A stretch of 40,234 nucleotides of DNA from Ga0077555 sp031406575 (lineage in GTDB: Bacteria > Pseudomonadota > Alphaproteobacteria > Rhizobiales > Hyphomicrobiaceae): NCBI GenBank assembly GCA_031406575.1, contig JANOHP010000028.1:1-40234 (forward strand). The letters are read 5' to 3'. Every line of letters begins with the position of its first letter. Positions within the stretch are counted from its first letter, which is position 1. The position numbers and the translations under genes are program-made. Below, piece by piece: positions 6,830 to 14,140 of this stretch. The notes below the pieces were generated by a model. The model saw only the letters and a list, made by a program, of their open reading frames with translations. It was not told the DNA's origin and ran no database searches.

Positions 6830-8131
6830 ATGGCAGGGCGGGGGACTGGGGGACGTGTGACACGGTCGAGGTGGTTGAAGCGCGCCGGCGTGATGTTGGT
6901 CGTCGGGTGGAGTATGGGCGCTGCGAGTTCCATCGCGGTTGGCCAATCTTACGTCACGACGTCGAGCGGCAGTGGTGTCATGACCAAGAGCGCAGCATCC
7001 TTTGCTCCGGTTGGGTTCCCCGATCTGCCGGGATGGGCCGATGACGATCATCTGGCCGCGCTGAAAGCGTTCATCGCGTCGTGTGCGAAAGTGCAGGCGC
7101 AAGCGGTGAAAACGAGTGCGGGACGCGCGCCCGTTGCACCGGATTTGGTGGCCGCGTGTGTGGCCGCGCTGGCACTCCCCGCCAAAGTGAAAGGTACCCA
7201 GGCGCGCCAGTTTTTCGAGCGGTATTTCCGGCCGCATCGCGTGGTGCACTCCGCACCCATGGGCTTGTTCACCGGCTATTGGGAGCCGCTGCTCGAGGGC
7301 TCGCGGACGCGGACGGAGAAATTCAAAACCCCGCTGCACAAGCGACCCGCCGATCTCGTCACGCTCGTCGACGAGACCAAACGTGGCACGGTTGGCGCCA
7401 ACCTCACCCATGCGCGACAGACCGCGAACGGGTTGGTGCCGTTTCCCACGCGCAGCGAGATCGAAGGCGGCGTTCTCGATCCCCACAAGCTCGAGCTGCT
7501 GTGGCTTGCCGATCCGGTCGACGTGTTCTTTCTGCAAATCCAAGGTTCAGGGCGCATTCGCTTGACCGATGGCACGGTCGTTCGCGTGCACTATGACGGC
7601 AAGAACGGCCACCCCTACACGTCGATCGGGCGCTATCTCATCGACAAAGGGATGCTCGCCGCCGACAAAGTGTCGATGGGTGCGCTGGCGCGGTGGCTGC
7701 GGGCCGATCCGGCACAGGGACGCCTCGTGATGCAGCAAAACGCGTCCTACGTGTTTTTCCGCGAGATGGCGAACGATGCGAAGGGCCCGCTGGGCGCACT
7801 GGAGATCCCGCTCACCGTGGGCCGCAGTCTCGCCGTCGATCCTAGCGTGCATACGCTGGGTTCTCCGATTTACGTCAGCGCGCCGACACTCACGCATGCG
7901 CTGAAAGGCAAGCCGTACAATCGCCTGATGGTGGCGCAGGATGTGGGCTCTGCGATCAAGGGCCCCGAGCGGGGCGATATCTATTTCGGGTCCGGTGACA
8001 AGGCGGGGCGGATCGCTGGGATCACCAAACATCCGGGTCACTTCTACGCGCTGATTGCGCGCAATCCCGCGGACCCCCCCGCTGTCGCAGCCACGCCTGC
8101 TAAAGCCGCCAGCAATGAGGCCAGCCGGTGA
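6830..8131 (+). CDS. mltA: murein lytic transglycosylase A (MltA)
   Basis: 433 residues. The N-terminal Arg-rich stretch plus hydrophobic core (~18-38, ending SIAVGQS) looks like an export signal; no lipobox Cys is evident. The MltA domain (~125-320) carries FTGYWEPLLEGS, FLQIQGSGRIRL and GRYLIDKGML. The C-terminal 3D domain (~325-405) carries AVDPSVHTLGSP, AQDVGSAIKG and RGDIYFGSG, including the catalytic Asp in the last block. It cleaves the MurNAc-GlcNAc bond of peptidoglycan with formation of 1,6-anhydro ends, in the periplasm. GGATCGG precedes the ATG. The stop codon overlaps the GTG of the Smr gene, indicating translational coupling. Confidence 0.95.
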   Translation: MAGRGTGGRVTRSRWLKRAGVMLVVGWSMGAASSIAVGQSYVTTSSGSGVMTKSAASFAPVGFPDLPGWADDDHLAALKAFIASCAKVQAQAVKTSAGRAPVAPDLVAACVAALALPAKVKGTQARQFFERYFRPHRVVHSAPMGLFTGYWEPLLEGSRTRTEKFKTPLHKRPADLVTLVDETKRGTVGANLTHARQTANGLVPFPTRSEIEGGVLDPHKLELLWLADPVDVFFLQIQGSGRIRLTDGTVVRVHYDGKNGHPYTSIGRYLIDKGMLAADKVSMGALARWLRADPAQGRLVMQQNASYVFFREMANDAKGPLGALEIPLTVGRSLAVDPSVHTLGSPIYVSAPTLTHALKGKPYNRLMVAQDVGSAIKGPERGDIYFGSGDKAGRIAGITKHPGHFYALIARNPADPPAVAATPAKAASNEASR

Positions 8132-8808
8132 AACGGCGCCCGCCGACCGGAAAGAGTGGTTCCAACCCGGCTCGACCGACGCGGGCGAAGGGCCGGTTGA
8201 CGGTGGAGGAAGAGGCGCTGTGGCGCCAAGTGGCGACATCGATTGCGCCGCTGCCCCGCAGCAAGGGCCGCGTGCCCGAGCGTGAACAGCCCGAGGGCCC
8301 AAGGCGGGTACCGTCGGCGAGCATAGCGAAAACGCAGGCGCTAGCGCCACGCGCGGGGAAACCGGCGACTGGCAAAGGTGTTCGCGAGGTGAAGGCGCCG
8401 CCGGCCGCACGCGTTGCACCACCACTGGCTGGGTTCGAGAAGCGCAAGGCTCGGCGCATTGCAGCGGGGCGTGTGGAGATCGAGGCGCGCATCGATCTGC
8501 ACGGGCTTTATCAAAGCGAAGCGCATTACCGGTTGGTGGGGTTCATTCGCAGCGCCGTGGCCGATGGCCTGTCGACTGTTTTGGTCATCACCGGCAAGGG
8601 TGCGCGCCGCTCGACGGCACGCGCCGATACGCCGTTCGACGATCCCGATCCACGTGATCATGGTGTACTGCGGCGCAGTGTGCCGATGTGGCTGGGCGAG
8701 GCCGGGCTGCGCGCCTTCGTCGTCAGCTATACGACCGCTGCGCCCAACCACGGCGGCAGCGGTGCGCTATACCTGCACTTGAGAAAGCGTGGTGGTGGTC
8801 GACGCTGA
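8128..8808 (+). CDS. Smr domain protein
   Basis: 226 residues, starting with GTG inside a GTGA overlap with the mltA stop. The N-terminal ~105 residues are basic, Pro/Ala-rich and probably disordered. The Smr domain (~118-222) has the signature DLHG at 123-126, ITGKG at 154-158 and the C-terminal GGSGALYLHLRK at 209-220. Stand-alone Smr proteins such as SmrB are nucleases, with SmrB acting on stalled-ribosome mRNA; the DLHG His and the GxG loop seen here are the residues expected for activity. Pairing with mltA is conserved in Hyphomicrobiales, though no functional link is known to me. Convergent with the next gene at 7 bp. Confidence 0.93.
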   Translation: MKRRPPTGKSGSNPARPTRAKGRLTVEEEALWRQVATSIAPLPRSKGRVPEREQPEGPRRVPSASIAKTQALAPRAGKPATGKGVREVKAPPAARVAPPLAGFEKRKARRIAAGRVEIEARIDLHGLYQSEAHYRLVGFIRSAVADGLSTVLVITGKGARRSTARADTPFDDPDPRDHGVLRRSVPMWLGEAGLRAFVVSYTTAAPNHGGSGALYLHLRKRGGGRR

Positions 8809-8815
8809 TCGGCGC

Positions 8816-9799
8816 TCAGTCCTTCTTGCCCAAACCCAGCGTCTCGACGAAAGTTTTTTCCGACGCGAAGATCTTGGCGGCCATTGCGGTGTAGTCGGCG
8901 CTGTTGGCGTAGCGACGGCTGAATTGGATCTTCTGGTAATGATCCGGCATCTTGGGATCGTCGTAGGCTTTCTTGAACGCATCATGCAGTTTCTGCACGA
9001 TAGCGGGATCCATGCCCTTGGGGCCGGCAAGACCGGTCGGTGAATCGAAGTCGAAGCTGTAGCCGGCTTCTTTCAGAACGGGCGTATCGGGCCACGTTTT
9101 TTCCCGCTCGCTACCCAGCATCAACAGGACGCGCAACTGACCAACGGCCACGAGCGGCGCCCATGCCGGACTCTCGACGATCATGTTGACGTGATCGCCG
9201 AGCAGGGCCGCGATCGATTCACCGCCACCCTTGGAGGGCACGTGCGTCATCTTCATGCCGGACTCGCGCGACGCGAGTTCCATGGCGATGTTGGGGCTCG
9301 TCGCGGCGCCGATGGTGGCGTAGGTGAACTTGCCCGGATTAGCCTTGGCGTAATCGACGACGTCTTTCCACGTTTTATACGGGCTCTCGGCCTTCACCAC
9401 GGCGCCGAGCTGATAGCCGGCGAGCAGGATGACGTAGGTGAAGTCTTTCACCGGATCGAACGTCGTCTTCTGCATGTGGGGTAGGCGAAACGCGGGCAGC
9501 GGAATCTGCACGAGCGTATAGCCGTCGGGTTTGGCTGTGGCCGCAACTTGCGCTGGCCCCAGCGTGCCACTGCCGCCGGACTTGTTGTCGATGATGATCG
9601 GCTGGCCCAGATGCTTGGACGCGACTTCGGCAATGCCGCGAAACAGCAGATCGGCGCTGACGCCGGCGGCGAACGGCACGACGAGCGTAATCGGCTTGCT
9701 GGGAAATTCGGCCGCGCTTTGGGCGCGTGCGGGCAAGGTGAGGGCCGTCGATAGACCTATGGCCGTGGCCAGAACGATCAGTGTGCGCGCAATCTGCAT
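8816..9799 (-). CDS. Bug/TctC-type tripartite tricarboxylate transporter substrate-binding protein
   Basis: 327 residues. Signal peptide 1-26 (cleavage after ARA), then the Bug fold: FPSKPITLVVPFAAGVSADLL, LGQPIIIDNKSGGSGTLGP, AKPDGYTL, ATIGAATSPNIAMEL, VAVGQLRVL, GPKGMDPAIVQKLHDAFKKA. These periplasmic proteins bind small carboxylates or similar ligands, sometimes for a TctAB permease. No permease genes are in the window, so it is an orphan of the kind that many proteobacteria carry in number. Ligand unknown. GGGAGGA precedes ATG. It lies 55 bp after ychF on the same strand, where a GC-rich hairpin without a T-run is seen. Confidence 0.92.
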   Translation of the reverse strand: MQIARTLIVLATAIGLSTALTLPARAQSAAEFPSKPITLVVPFAAGVSADLLFRGIAEVASKHLGQPIIIDNKSGGSGTLGPAQVAATAKPDGYTLVQIPLPAFRLPHMQKTTFDPVKDFTYVILLAGYQLGAVVKAESPYKTWKDVVDYAKANPGKFTYATIGAATSPNIAMELASRESGMKMTHVPSKGGGESIAALLGDHVNMIVESPAWAPLVAVGQLRVLLMLGSEREKTWPDTPVLKEAGYSFDFDSPTGLAGPKGMDPAIVQKLHDAFKKAYDDPKMPDHYQKIQFSRRYANSADYTAMAAKIFASEKTFVETLGLGKKD

Positions 9800-9854
9800 G
9801 TCGGTCCTCCCAATCGTCGTTTTTTTGGCGTGCTACTCGGCTCGGGCCCCGAGT

Positions 9855-10952
9855 TCAATTCGCGAACCGGAAATGTAGCACGTCACCGTCGGCGACGACG
9901 TACTCCTTGCCTTCGAGGCGCATCTTGCCGGCATCGCGGGCGCCCGCCTCGCCGTTGAGGCGCACGTAGTCGTCATACGCGATGGTTTCGGAGCGGATGA
10001 AGCCCTTCTCGAAGTCCGTATGGATGACGCCGGCCGCTTGTGGCGCCTTGGTGCCTCGCGTGACGGTCCAGGCGCGCGCTTCTTTCGGACCCACGGTGAA
10101 ATAGGTGACGAGGCCGAGTAGCCGGTAGCCTTCGTGGATGAGGCGGTTGAGGCCGGGCTCGGCAAGGCCCAATTCTTCGAGGTAGGCAGAACGCTCGGCT
10201 GGGTCGAGGCTTGCGACTTCCGCTTCAATCTTTGCCGAAATGACGACGCAACCAGCCCCTTCGGACTTTGCGCGCTCGAAGACTTTCGCAGAATAGGCAT
10301 TGCCCGTTGCAGCCGAGGATTCCTCGACATTGCAGACGTAGAGTACCGGCTTGGCGGTGAGCAGTTGCAGGCCACGGAAAGCCGGCTCTTCTTCGGACGT
10401 GACTTGGGTCAGGCGGGCCGGTTTGCCGTCGCGCAGCAGCACCAGAACCTTGTCCATCAGCGTGACGAGCGCCTTGGCTTCTTTCTCGCCGGACTTGGCT
10501 TTTTTCTCGAGCGGCAGGAGACGTTTCTCGAGGCTTTCCAGATCCGACAGCATCAACTCGGTCTCGACCGTGTCGGCGTCGGAGACGGGATCGATGCGGT
10601 TCTCGACGTGGGTGACGTCGTCGTCCTCGAAACAGCGCAGCACATAGGCGACGGCGTCCACCTCGCGAATGTGGCCGAGGAATTGATTGCCCAATCCTTC
10701 GCCTTTCGAGGCGCCCCGCACGAGGCCCGCGATATCGACGAAGGTCAGCCGTGTCGGCAGGATGCGCGCGGATTTGCCGATGGCGGCGAGTTTATCCAGG
10801 CGCTCGTCGGGCACGCCGACTTCACCGACGTTGGGCTCGATCGTGCAGAACGGATAGTTCGCCGCCTCCGCCGCCGCCGTCTGCGTCAGCGCGTTGAAGA
10901 GGGTCGACTTGCCGACATTGGGCAGGCCGACGATGCCGCATTTGAAACCCAT
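9855..10952 (-). CDS. ychF: redox-regulated ATPase YchF
   Basis: 365 residues, full length. OBG-type P-loop at 9-16 (GLPNVGKS), switch II DIAGLVRG at 73-80 followed by GEGLGNQFL, a coiled helical insert (~150-185), and a C-terminal TGS-like domain (FEKGFIRSETIAYDDY, EYVVADGDVLHFRF). YchF/Ola1 hydrolyses ATP rather than GTP, binds ribosomes and affects stress responses. It sits in the standard rplY-pth-ychF order, 55 bp after pth, all on one strand. Confidence 0.97.
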   Translation of the reverse strand: MGFKCGIVGLPNVGKSTLFNALTQTAAAEAANYPFCTIEPNVGEVGVPDERLDKLAAIGKSARILPTRLTFVDIAGLVRGASKGEGLGNQFLGHIREVDAVAYVLRCFEDDDVTHVENRIDPVSDADTVETELMLSDLESLEKRLLPLEKKAKSGEKEAKALVTLMDKVLVLLRDGKPARLTQVTSEEEPAFRGLQLLTAKPVLYVCNVEESSAATGNAYSAKVFERAKSEGAGCVVISAKIEAEVASLDPAERSAYLEELGLAEPGLNRLIHEGYRLLGLVTYFTVGPKEARAWTVTRGTKAPQAAGVIHTDFEKGFIRSETIAYDDYVRLNGEAGARDAGKMRLEGKEYVVADGDVLHFRFAN

Positions 10953-11007
10953 GCTCGTTCGCTTCGCTCTCTCGGTGAGGGGATATGAAGTAGGGAGTAG
11001 GGACGTC

Positions 11008-11754
11008 TCAGTCCCCCCTTCCTTCCGTCTTTTTACCTGCCATCCATCGCCTCAAATTATCGGCCAAGGCCGAGATTCGTTTGGATTGTCGGTCACCCGA
11101 AGGGTGGCGGGGTGTCGCTTTCGGCGCGGGTGGCTCAATCTCGTTTCGGCGCGTGGTCGTCTTGGTTGTGCGGGTCGCATCGTCAACCTCGTCGAGCACG
11201 CGCGCCACGTCGGTCAAGAAGCGTTCGAGGCCACCTTTGCCCAGTCGGTCGGCAGCTCCCGCAATGGCGTCCAGCAGCGGATCGAGCCAGACCCGGTCCG
11301 CTTTGGCAAAATCGCTCAGCACATAGTTGGCAACGAGATCTTTGTGGCCGGGATGACCGACCCCGATGCGCACGCGAGTGTAGTCGTTCTCGAGATGCGC
11401 CGAGATGGAGCGCAAGCCGTTGTGCCCGGCATTGCCGCCGCCACTCTTGGCTTTGAGTTTGCCTGGCGCCAGATCGATCTCGTCGTAGAACACGATGATG
11501 TCGCCGATGGGCACTTTCAGGAACCGCGCAGCTTCGCCGACCGAGCGACCGCTCTCGTTCATGAAGGTCTGGGGCTTCAGCAGCATGACTTTTTCGCCGC
11601 CGAGTTCGCCGTCCGCAGCGAGTCCCTGAAATTTGCGTTTCCAGGGACCAAAGCCGTGGCGGTCGGCGATGCGCTCCACCGCCATGAACCCGACATTGTG
11701 GCGGTTGCGGGCGTACTTGTCGTCCGGATTGCCGAGACCGACGATGAGCTTCAT
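11008..11754 (-). CDS. pth: peptidyl-tRNA hydrolase
   Basis: 248 residues, longer than the ~190 of E. coli. The catalytic core has GLGNP (6-10), the catalytic His in NRHNVGF (H19), KPQTFMN, DEIDL and GGNAGHNGL. It releases peptides from prematurely dropped peptidyl-tRNA. The extra ~60 residues at the C-terminus are basic and low-complexity (ATRTTKTTTRRNE and following), a variable extension common in alphaproteobacterial Pth. It is downstream of rplY with a 183-bp gap that contains a paired hairpin element, and upstream of ychF. Confidence 0.97.
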   Translation of the reverse strand: MKLIVGLGNPDDKYARNRHNVGFMAVERIADRHGFGPWKRKFQGLAADGELGGEKVMLLKPQTFMNESGRSVGEAARFLKVPIGDIIVFYDEIDLAPGKLKAKSGGGNAGHNGLRSISAHLENDYTRVRIGVGHPGHKDLVANYVLSDFAKADRVWLDPLLDAIAGAADRLGKGGLERFLTDVARVLDEVDDATRTTKTTTRRNEIEPPAPKATPRHPSGDRQSKRISALADNLRRWMAGKKTEGRGD

Positions 11755-11810
11755 GGCCGGTGGCTCCCTCGCCCGGAGCAGTCAGACGCGCCGAGCGGTC
11801 ATCGCGTGAG

Positions 11811-11901
11811 CAGGCGCCGTAGCGCCTGCGGGCAATTGATCCGCGTCGAGCTGGACATTGCTCTGCGTCGGAGCTGATTGCCGAGGCGTATTCGCCTCGG
11901 C
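11811..11901. repeat. REPIN-like doublet, family B (two inverted hairpins)
   Basis: Hairpin 1 at 11811-11828 is CAGGCGC-cgta-GCGCCTG. Hairpin 2 at 11880-11901 is GCCGAGGCG-tatt-CGCCTCGGC. The DNA just inside them, GGCAATTGATC after hairpin 1 and GCTGATTGCC before hairpin 2, is also inverted. The whole therefore reads as two related hairpins facing each other across ~50 bp. It lies in the rplY-pth gap, and there is no T-run after either hairpin, so it is not a standard terminator. Confidence 0.55.
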
Positions 11902-11937
11902 CCCGCGCCCGGCAGCGATGCCGCCCGCAGGGTTCGA

Positions 11938-12690
11938 TTACTTCTTGCCACCCTTGGCGTCGGGCTTGGCAGCAGCCGGCTTGGCGGCTGCGGCACCGGC
12001 TTTCGGAGCGGCGGCACCGGCCTTTGGTGCGCCTGCACCTGCGGCCGCGGCACCGGCCTCACCACCTTCACCGACTGCTGCGGCGCCAGCACCCGGCGTG
12101 ACGTCGTCATCCGCCTTCTGGGTGATGGCGCCGGCGATCGTTGCGACCGTGAAGTCACGATCACGGATTACCGGCTCGACGCCTTCGGGAAGTGTGACGG
12201 CCGAAATATGGATCGAACGGCCGATCTCGAGACCTTCGAGCGATGTTTCGAAGAATTCGGGGATTTTGTCCGAGGGGGCCCAGACTTCGACTTCGCGGCG
12301 CACGATGTTGAGCACACCGCCGCGTTTGAGGCCGGGCGACAGCGCCTCATTGGTGTAGTGCATGGGCACGCGCACACGCACGCGGTTGTCGCCACCAATC
12401 CGCTGGAAATCGACGTGCAGGGGCGTATCCAGAATGGGATCGAGCTGGACATCGCGCGGAATGGCGCGGGTCTTGGTTCCATCGACGTCGATCTCGAACA
12501 CTGTGGCCAGGAAGCGGCCTTTGTGAATGAGCTTGGTGATCGTGTTGGTATCGAGCGCGACCATCGAGGCTTCGGCGGTGTCGCCGCCATAGATGATGGC
12601 GGGGATTTTACCCTCGCGACGAACTGCCCGAGCAGAGCCCTTGCCGCCCTGTGTACGCGCGGTGGCGCTGATGAGGTTGGCCTCGGCCAT
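11938..12690 (-). CDS. rplY: 50S ribosomal protein L25 (general stress protein Ctc type)
   Basis: 250 residues. L25 5S-rRNA-binding domain (~1-95: ISATARTQGGKGSARAVRR, GKIPAIIYGG, HVDFQRI) and the TL5/Ctc C-terminal domain (~96-190: VPMHYTNEALSPGLKRGG, LNIVRREVEVWAP, IPEFFETSLEGLEIG). A ~60-residue Ala/Pro/Gly/Lys tail follows, typical of alphaproteobacteria. The frame opens 34 codons upstream, but ATG 12690 matches the family and has GGAGA ahead. It has its own promoter at 12810-12838 and a terminator-like structure in the leader, so control by attenuation is possible. First gene of rplY-pth-ychF. Confidence 0.96.
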   Translation of the reverse strand: MAEANLISATARTQGGKGSARAVRREGKIPAIIYGGDTAEASMVALDTNTITKLIHKGRFLATVFEIDVDGTKTRAIPRDVQLDPILDTPLHVDFQRIGGDNRVRVRVPMHYTNEALSPGLKRGGVLNIVRREVEVWAPSDKIPEFFETSLEGLEIGRSIHISAVTLPEGVEPVIRDRDFTVATIAGAITQKADDDVTPGAGAAAVGEGGEAGAAAAGAGAPKAGAAAPKAGAAAAKPAAAKPDAKGGKK

Positions 12691-12704
12691 GACCTGAGTT
12701 CTCC

Positions 12705-12740
12705 AAAGAAAAAACCGTCCCGACCGCGATTGCGCGGGAC
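12705..12740 (-). promoter_or_regulatory. terminator-like attenuator in the rplY leader
   Basis: On the minus strand the leader folds as GTCCCG (12740-12735) with CGGGAC (12722-12717). An alternative inner stem, CCGCG-caat-CGCGG, overlaps both arms. The structure is followed by GG and a U-rich tract TTTTTTCTTT (12714-12705). It ends 15 nt before the rplY start codon and about 65 nt after the predicted transcription start. No minus-strand gene lies between it and the promoter that would need a terminator. Confidence 0.55.
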
Positions 12741-12784
12741 AATGACCTCGTTTCCCGGCCGGCCTCCAGGGCGCGCGCACGGGA

Positions 12785-12854
12785 TCCCGCAACAGCGAGA
12801 TGCCGGCGGTCTATATCCGGTGCGGGACAGCTGGGCAATCGATATGTTGCGGGA
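12785..12854. repeat. GTTGCGGGA boxes flanking the rplY promoter
   Basis: Perfect 9-bp inverted pair TCCCGCAAC (12785-12793) and GTTGCGGGA (12846-12854), placed on the two sides of the rplY promoter. A third related copy, GGTGCGGGAC (12819-12828), lies inside the spacer. Candidate operator sites for an unknown regulator. Confidence 0.4.
12810..12838 (-). promoter_or_regulatory. sigma70-type promoter of rplY
   Basis: Minus strand: -35 TTGCCC (12838-12833), 17-bp spacer, -10 TATAGA (12815-12810). Expected start near 12803, leader ~113 nt. Confidence 0.6.
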
Positions 12855-12955
12855 CGGCATCGGGTCGGGCGCAATCAGCACAGGTTGCCAGGGCGCCATC
12901 GCCGTCTTATTTGGCGAGCTGGACGAGAGAAAAACCGAAAGCCGAGCGCCTCAAC

Positions 12956-14023
12956 ATGACCACCCGTCGTCGCCTTTTGAAGTATCTGGCCGCCAGTGGG
13001 GCCGTCGTGGCGGTGGGATCGGCCATGCTGCCACGCAAGGCCAATGCCTACTACCAGGGGCCGGTCAGCGACCATTTCGATGGCGAGCAATTTTTCAATC
13101 CGGGCCACGCCTATCCGCAGAGCTTCGGCCGCCTGATGCAACTCTACGCGCGCGAGGATTGGTCGAAATGGCCCGCGGAGGTGCCGGGGTTGCCGACCAC
13201 ACTGCCGCAGCCGCGCGTGCCCGGCGCCACCGCGCGCGTCACGTTCATCGGCCATGCAAGCTGGTTGATCCAGGTCGCCGGGCTCAATATCCTCGTCGAT
13301 CCGCATTGGTCGCTGCGCGCCAGTCCCGTGGGGTTTGCCGGACCCAAGCGGGCCAATGCGCCGGGCATCGCGTTCGAGCATCTGCCTCATGTCGACGTCG
13401 TGCTGGTGACCCACAACCATTACGACCACCTCGACATGGCGACATTGGCGCGCCTATGGCAACGTGATCGACCGCGCCTCATCACGCCGCTGGGTAACGA
13501 TGCCATCGTCAAAGCTGAGGTGCCGGGCTACGACGCTCGAACCGTCGACTGGGGCGACACCGTCGACATCGGTAACGGCGTTGTCATCCATACGGAGGAA
13601 ACACTGCACTGGTCGGCGCGGGGCTTGCGCGATCGGCGCCACGCGCTGTGGGCGAGCTTCGTCATCGAAACACCGGCGGGGCGCATTTATGCGGTGGGCG
13701 ACAGCGGCTTTGGCAACGGGGACACGTTTCGTGCCATAGCGCGCCGGCATCCCGACATTCGACTGGCGCTACTGCCAATCGGCGCCTACGAGCCGCGCTG
13801 GTTCATGGGCAGCCAACACATGAACCCGGCCGACGCCGTGGAGGCCTTCAAGCTGGTGGGCGCGAAAGTTGCGCTGGGACACCATTGGGGAACGTTTCAG
13901 CTCACGATCGAAGCGCACGATCTGCCACCGCGCGATCTGGAGGCGGCGCTGGCCGCCAACGACATCCCCGCCGACCGCTTCCAAGCCGTCCGCCCTGGTG
14001 CGGTGCACGAGATTCGAGCGTGA
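12956..14023 (+). CDS. Tat-exported metallo-beta-lactamase-fold hydrolase (NAPE-PLD-like)
   Basis: 355 residues. ATG 12956 begins a twin-arginine signal (MTTRRRLLKYLAASG, hydrophobic core, cleavage after KANA), which fixes this start although the frame opens earlier. The metal site has HNHYDH at 153-158 (H-x-H-x-D-H), a later Asp in YAVGDSGFGNG and a His in ALGHHWG. The sequence LVDPHWSLRASPVGFAGP is typical of the branch containing N-acyl-phosphatidylethanolamine phospholipase D and UlaG-like hydrolases. It is probably a periplasmic hydrolase with a two-metal centre; the substrate is unknown. It stands alone, divergent from rplY, and its downstream side carries the family C hairpin doublet. 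Confidence 0.9.
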   Translation: MTTRRRLLKYLAASGAVVAVGSAMLPRKANAYYQGPVSDHFDGEQFFNPGHAYPQSFGRLMQLYAREDWSKWPAEVPGLPTTLPQPRVPGATARVTFIGHASWLIQVAGLNILVDPHWSLRASPVGFAGPKRANAPGIAFEHLPHVDVVLVTHNHYDHLDMATLARLWQRDRPRLITPLGNDAIVKAEVPGYDARTVDWGDTVDIGNGVVIHTEETLHWSARGLRDRRHALWASFVIETPAGRIYAVGDSGFGNGDTFRAIARRHPDIRLALLPIGAYEPRWFMGSQHMNPADAVEAFKLVGAKVALGHHWGTFQLTIEAHDLPPRDLEAALAANDIPADRFQAVRPGAVHEIRA

Positions 14024-14060
14024 TGCGGCGTCGCACGCGACGAGCGCCCTTTGTATGGAG

Positions 14061-14092
14061 GTTGGGTCAAGGCCTCTTGGCCGCGACCCAAC
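14061..14092. repeat. REP-like palindrome, family C copy 1
   Basis: 32-nt palindrome: arms GTTGGGTC-aa-GGCC and GGCC-gc-GACCCAAC, loop TCTT. The only interruptions are an internal AA opposite GC. It lies between the convergent ends of the hydrolase gene and chrA. Confidence 0.68.
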
Positions 14093-14113
14093 ATTGCAGG
14101 GTGTGCCGTGGCA

Positions 14114-14140
14114 GTTGGGTCGCGCTGCGCTTGACCCCAC
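14114..14140. repeat. REP-like palindrome, family C copy 2, inverted
   Basis: 27 nt, arms GTTGGGTC-gc-GC and GC-tt-GACCCCAC. The internal dinucleotides are GC then TT, as in the reverse complement of copy 1, so the two copies face each other. It touches the stop codon of chrA (14141). Confidence 0.62.
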
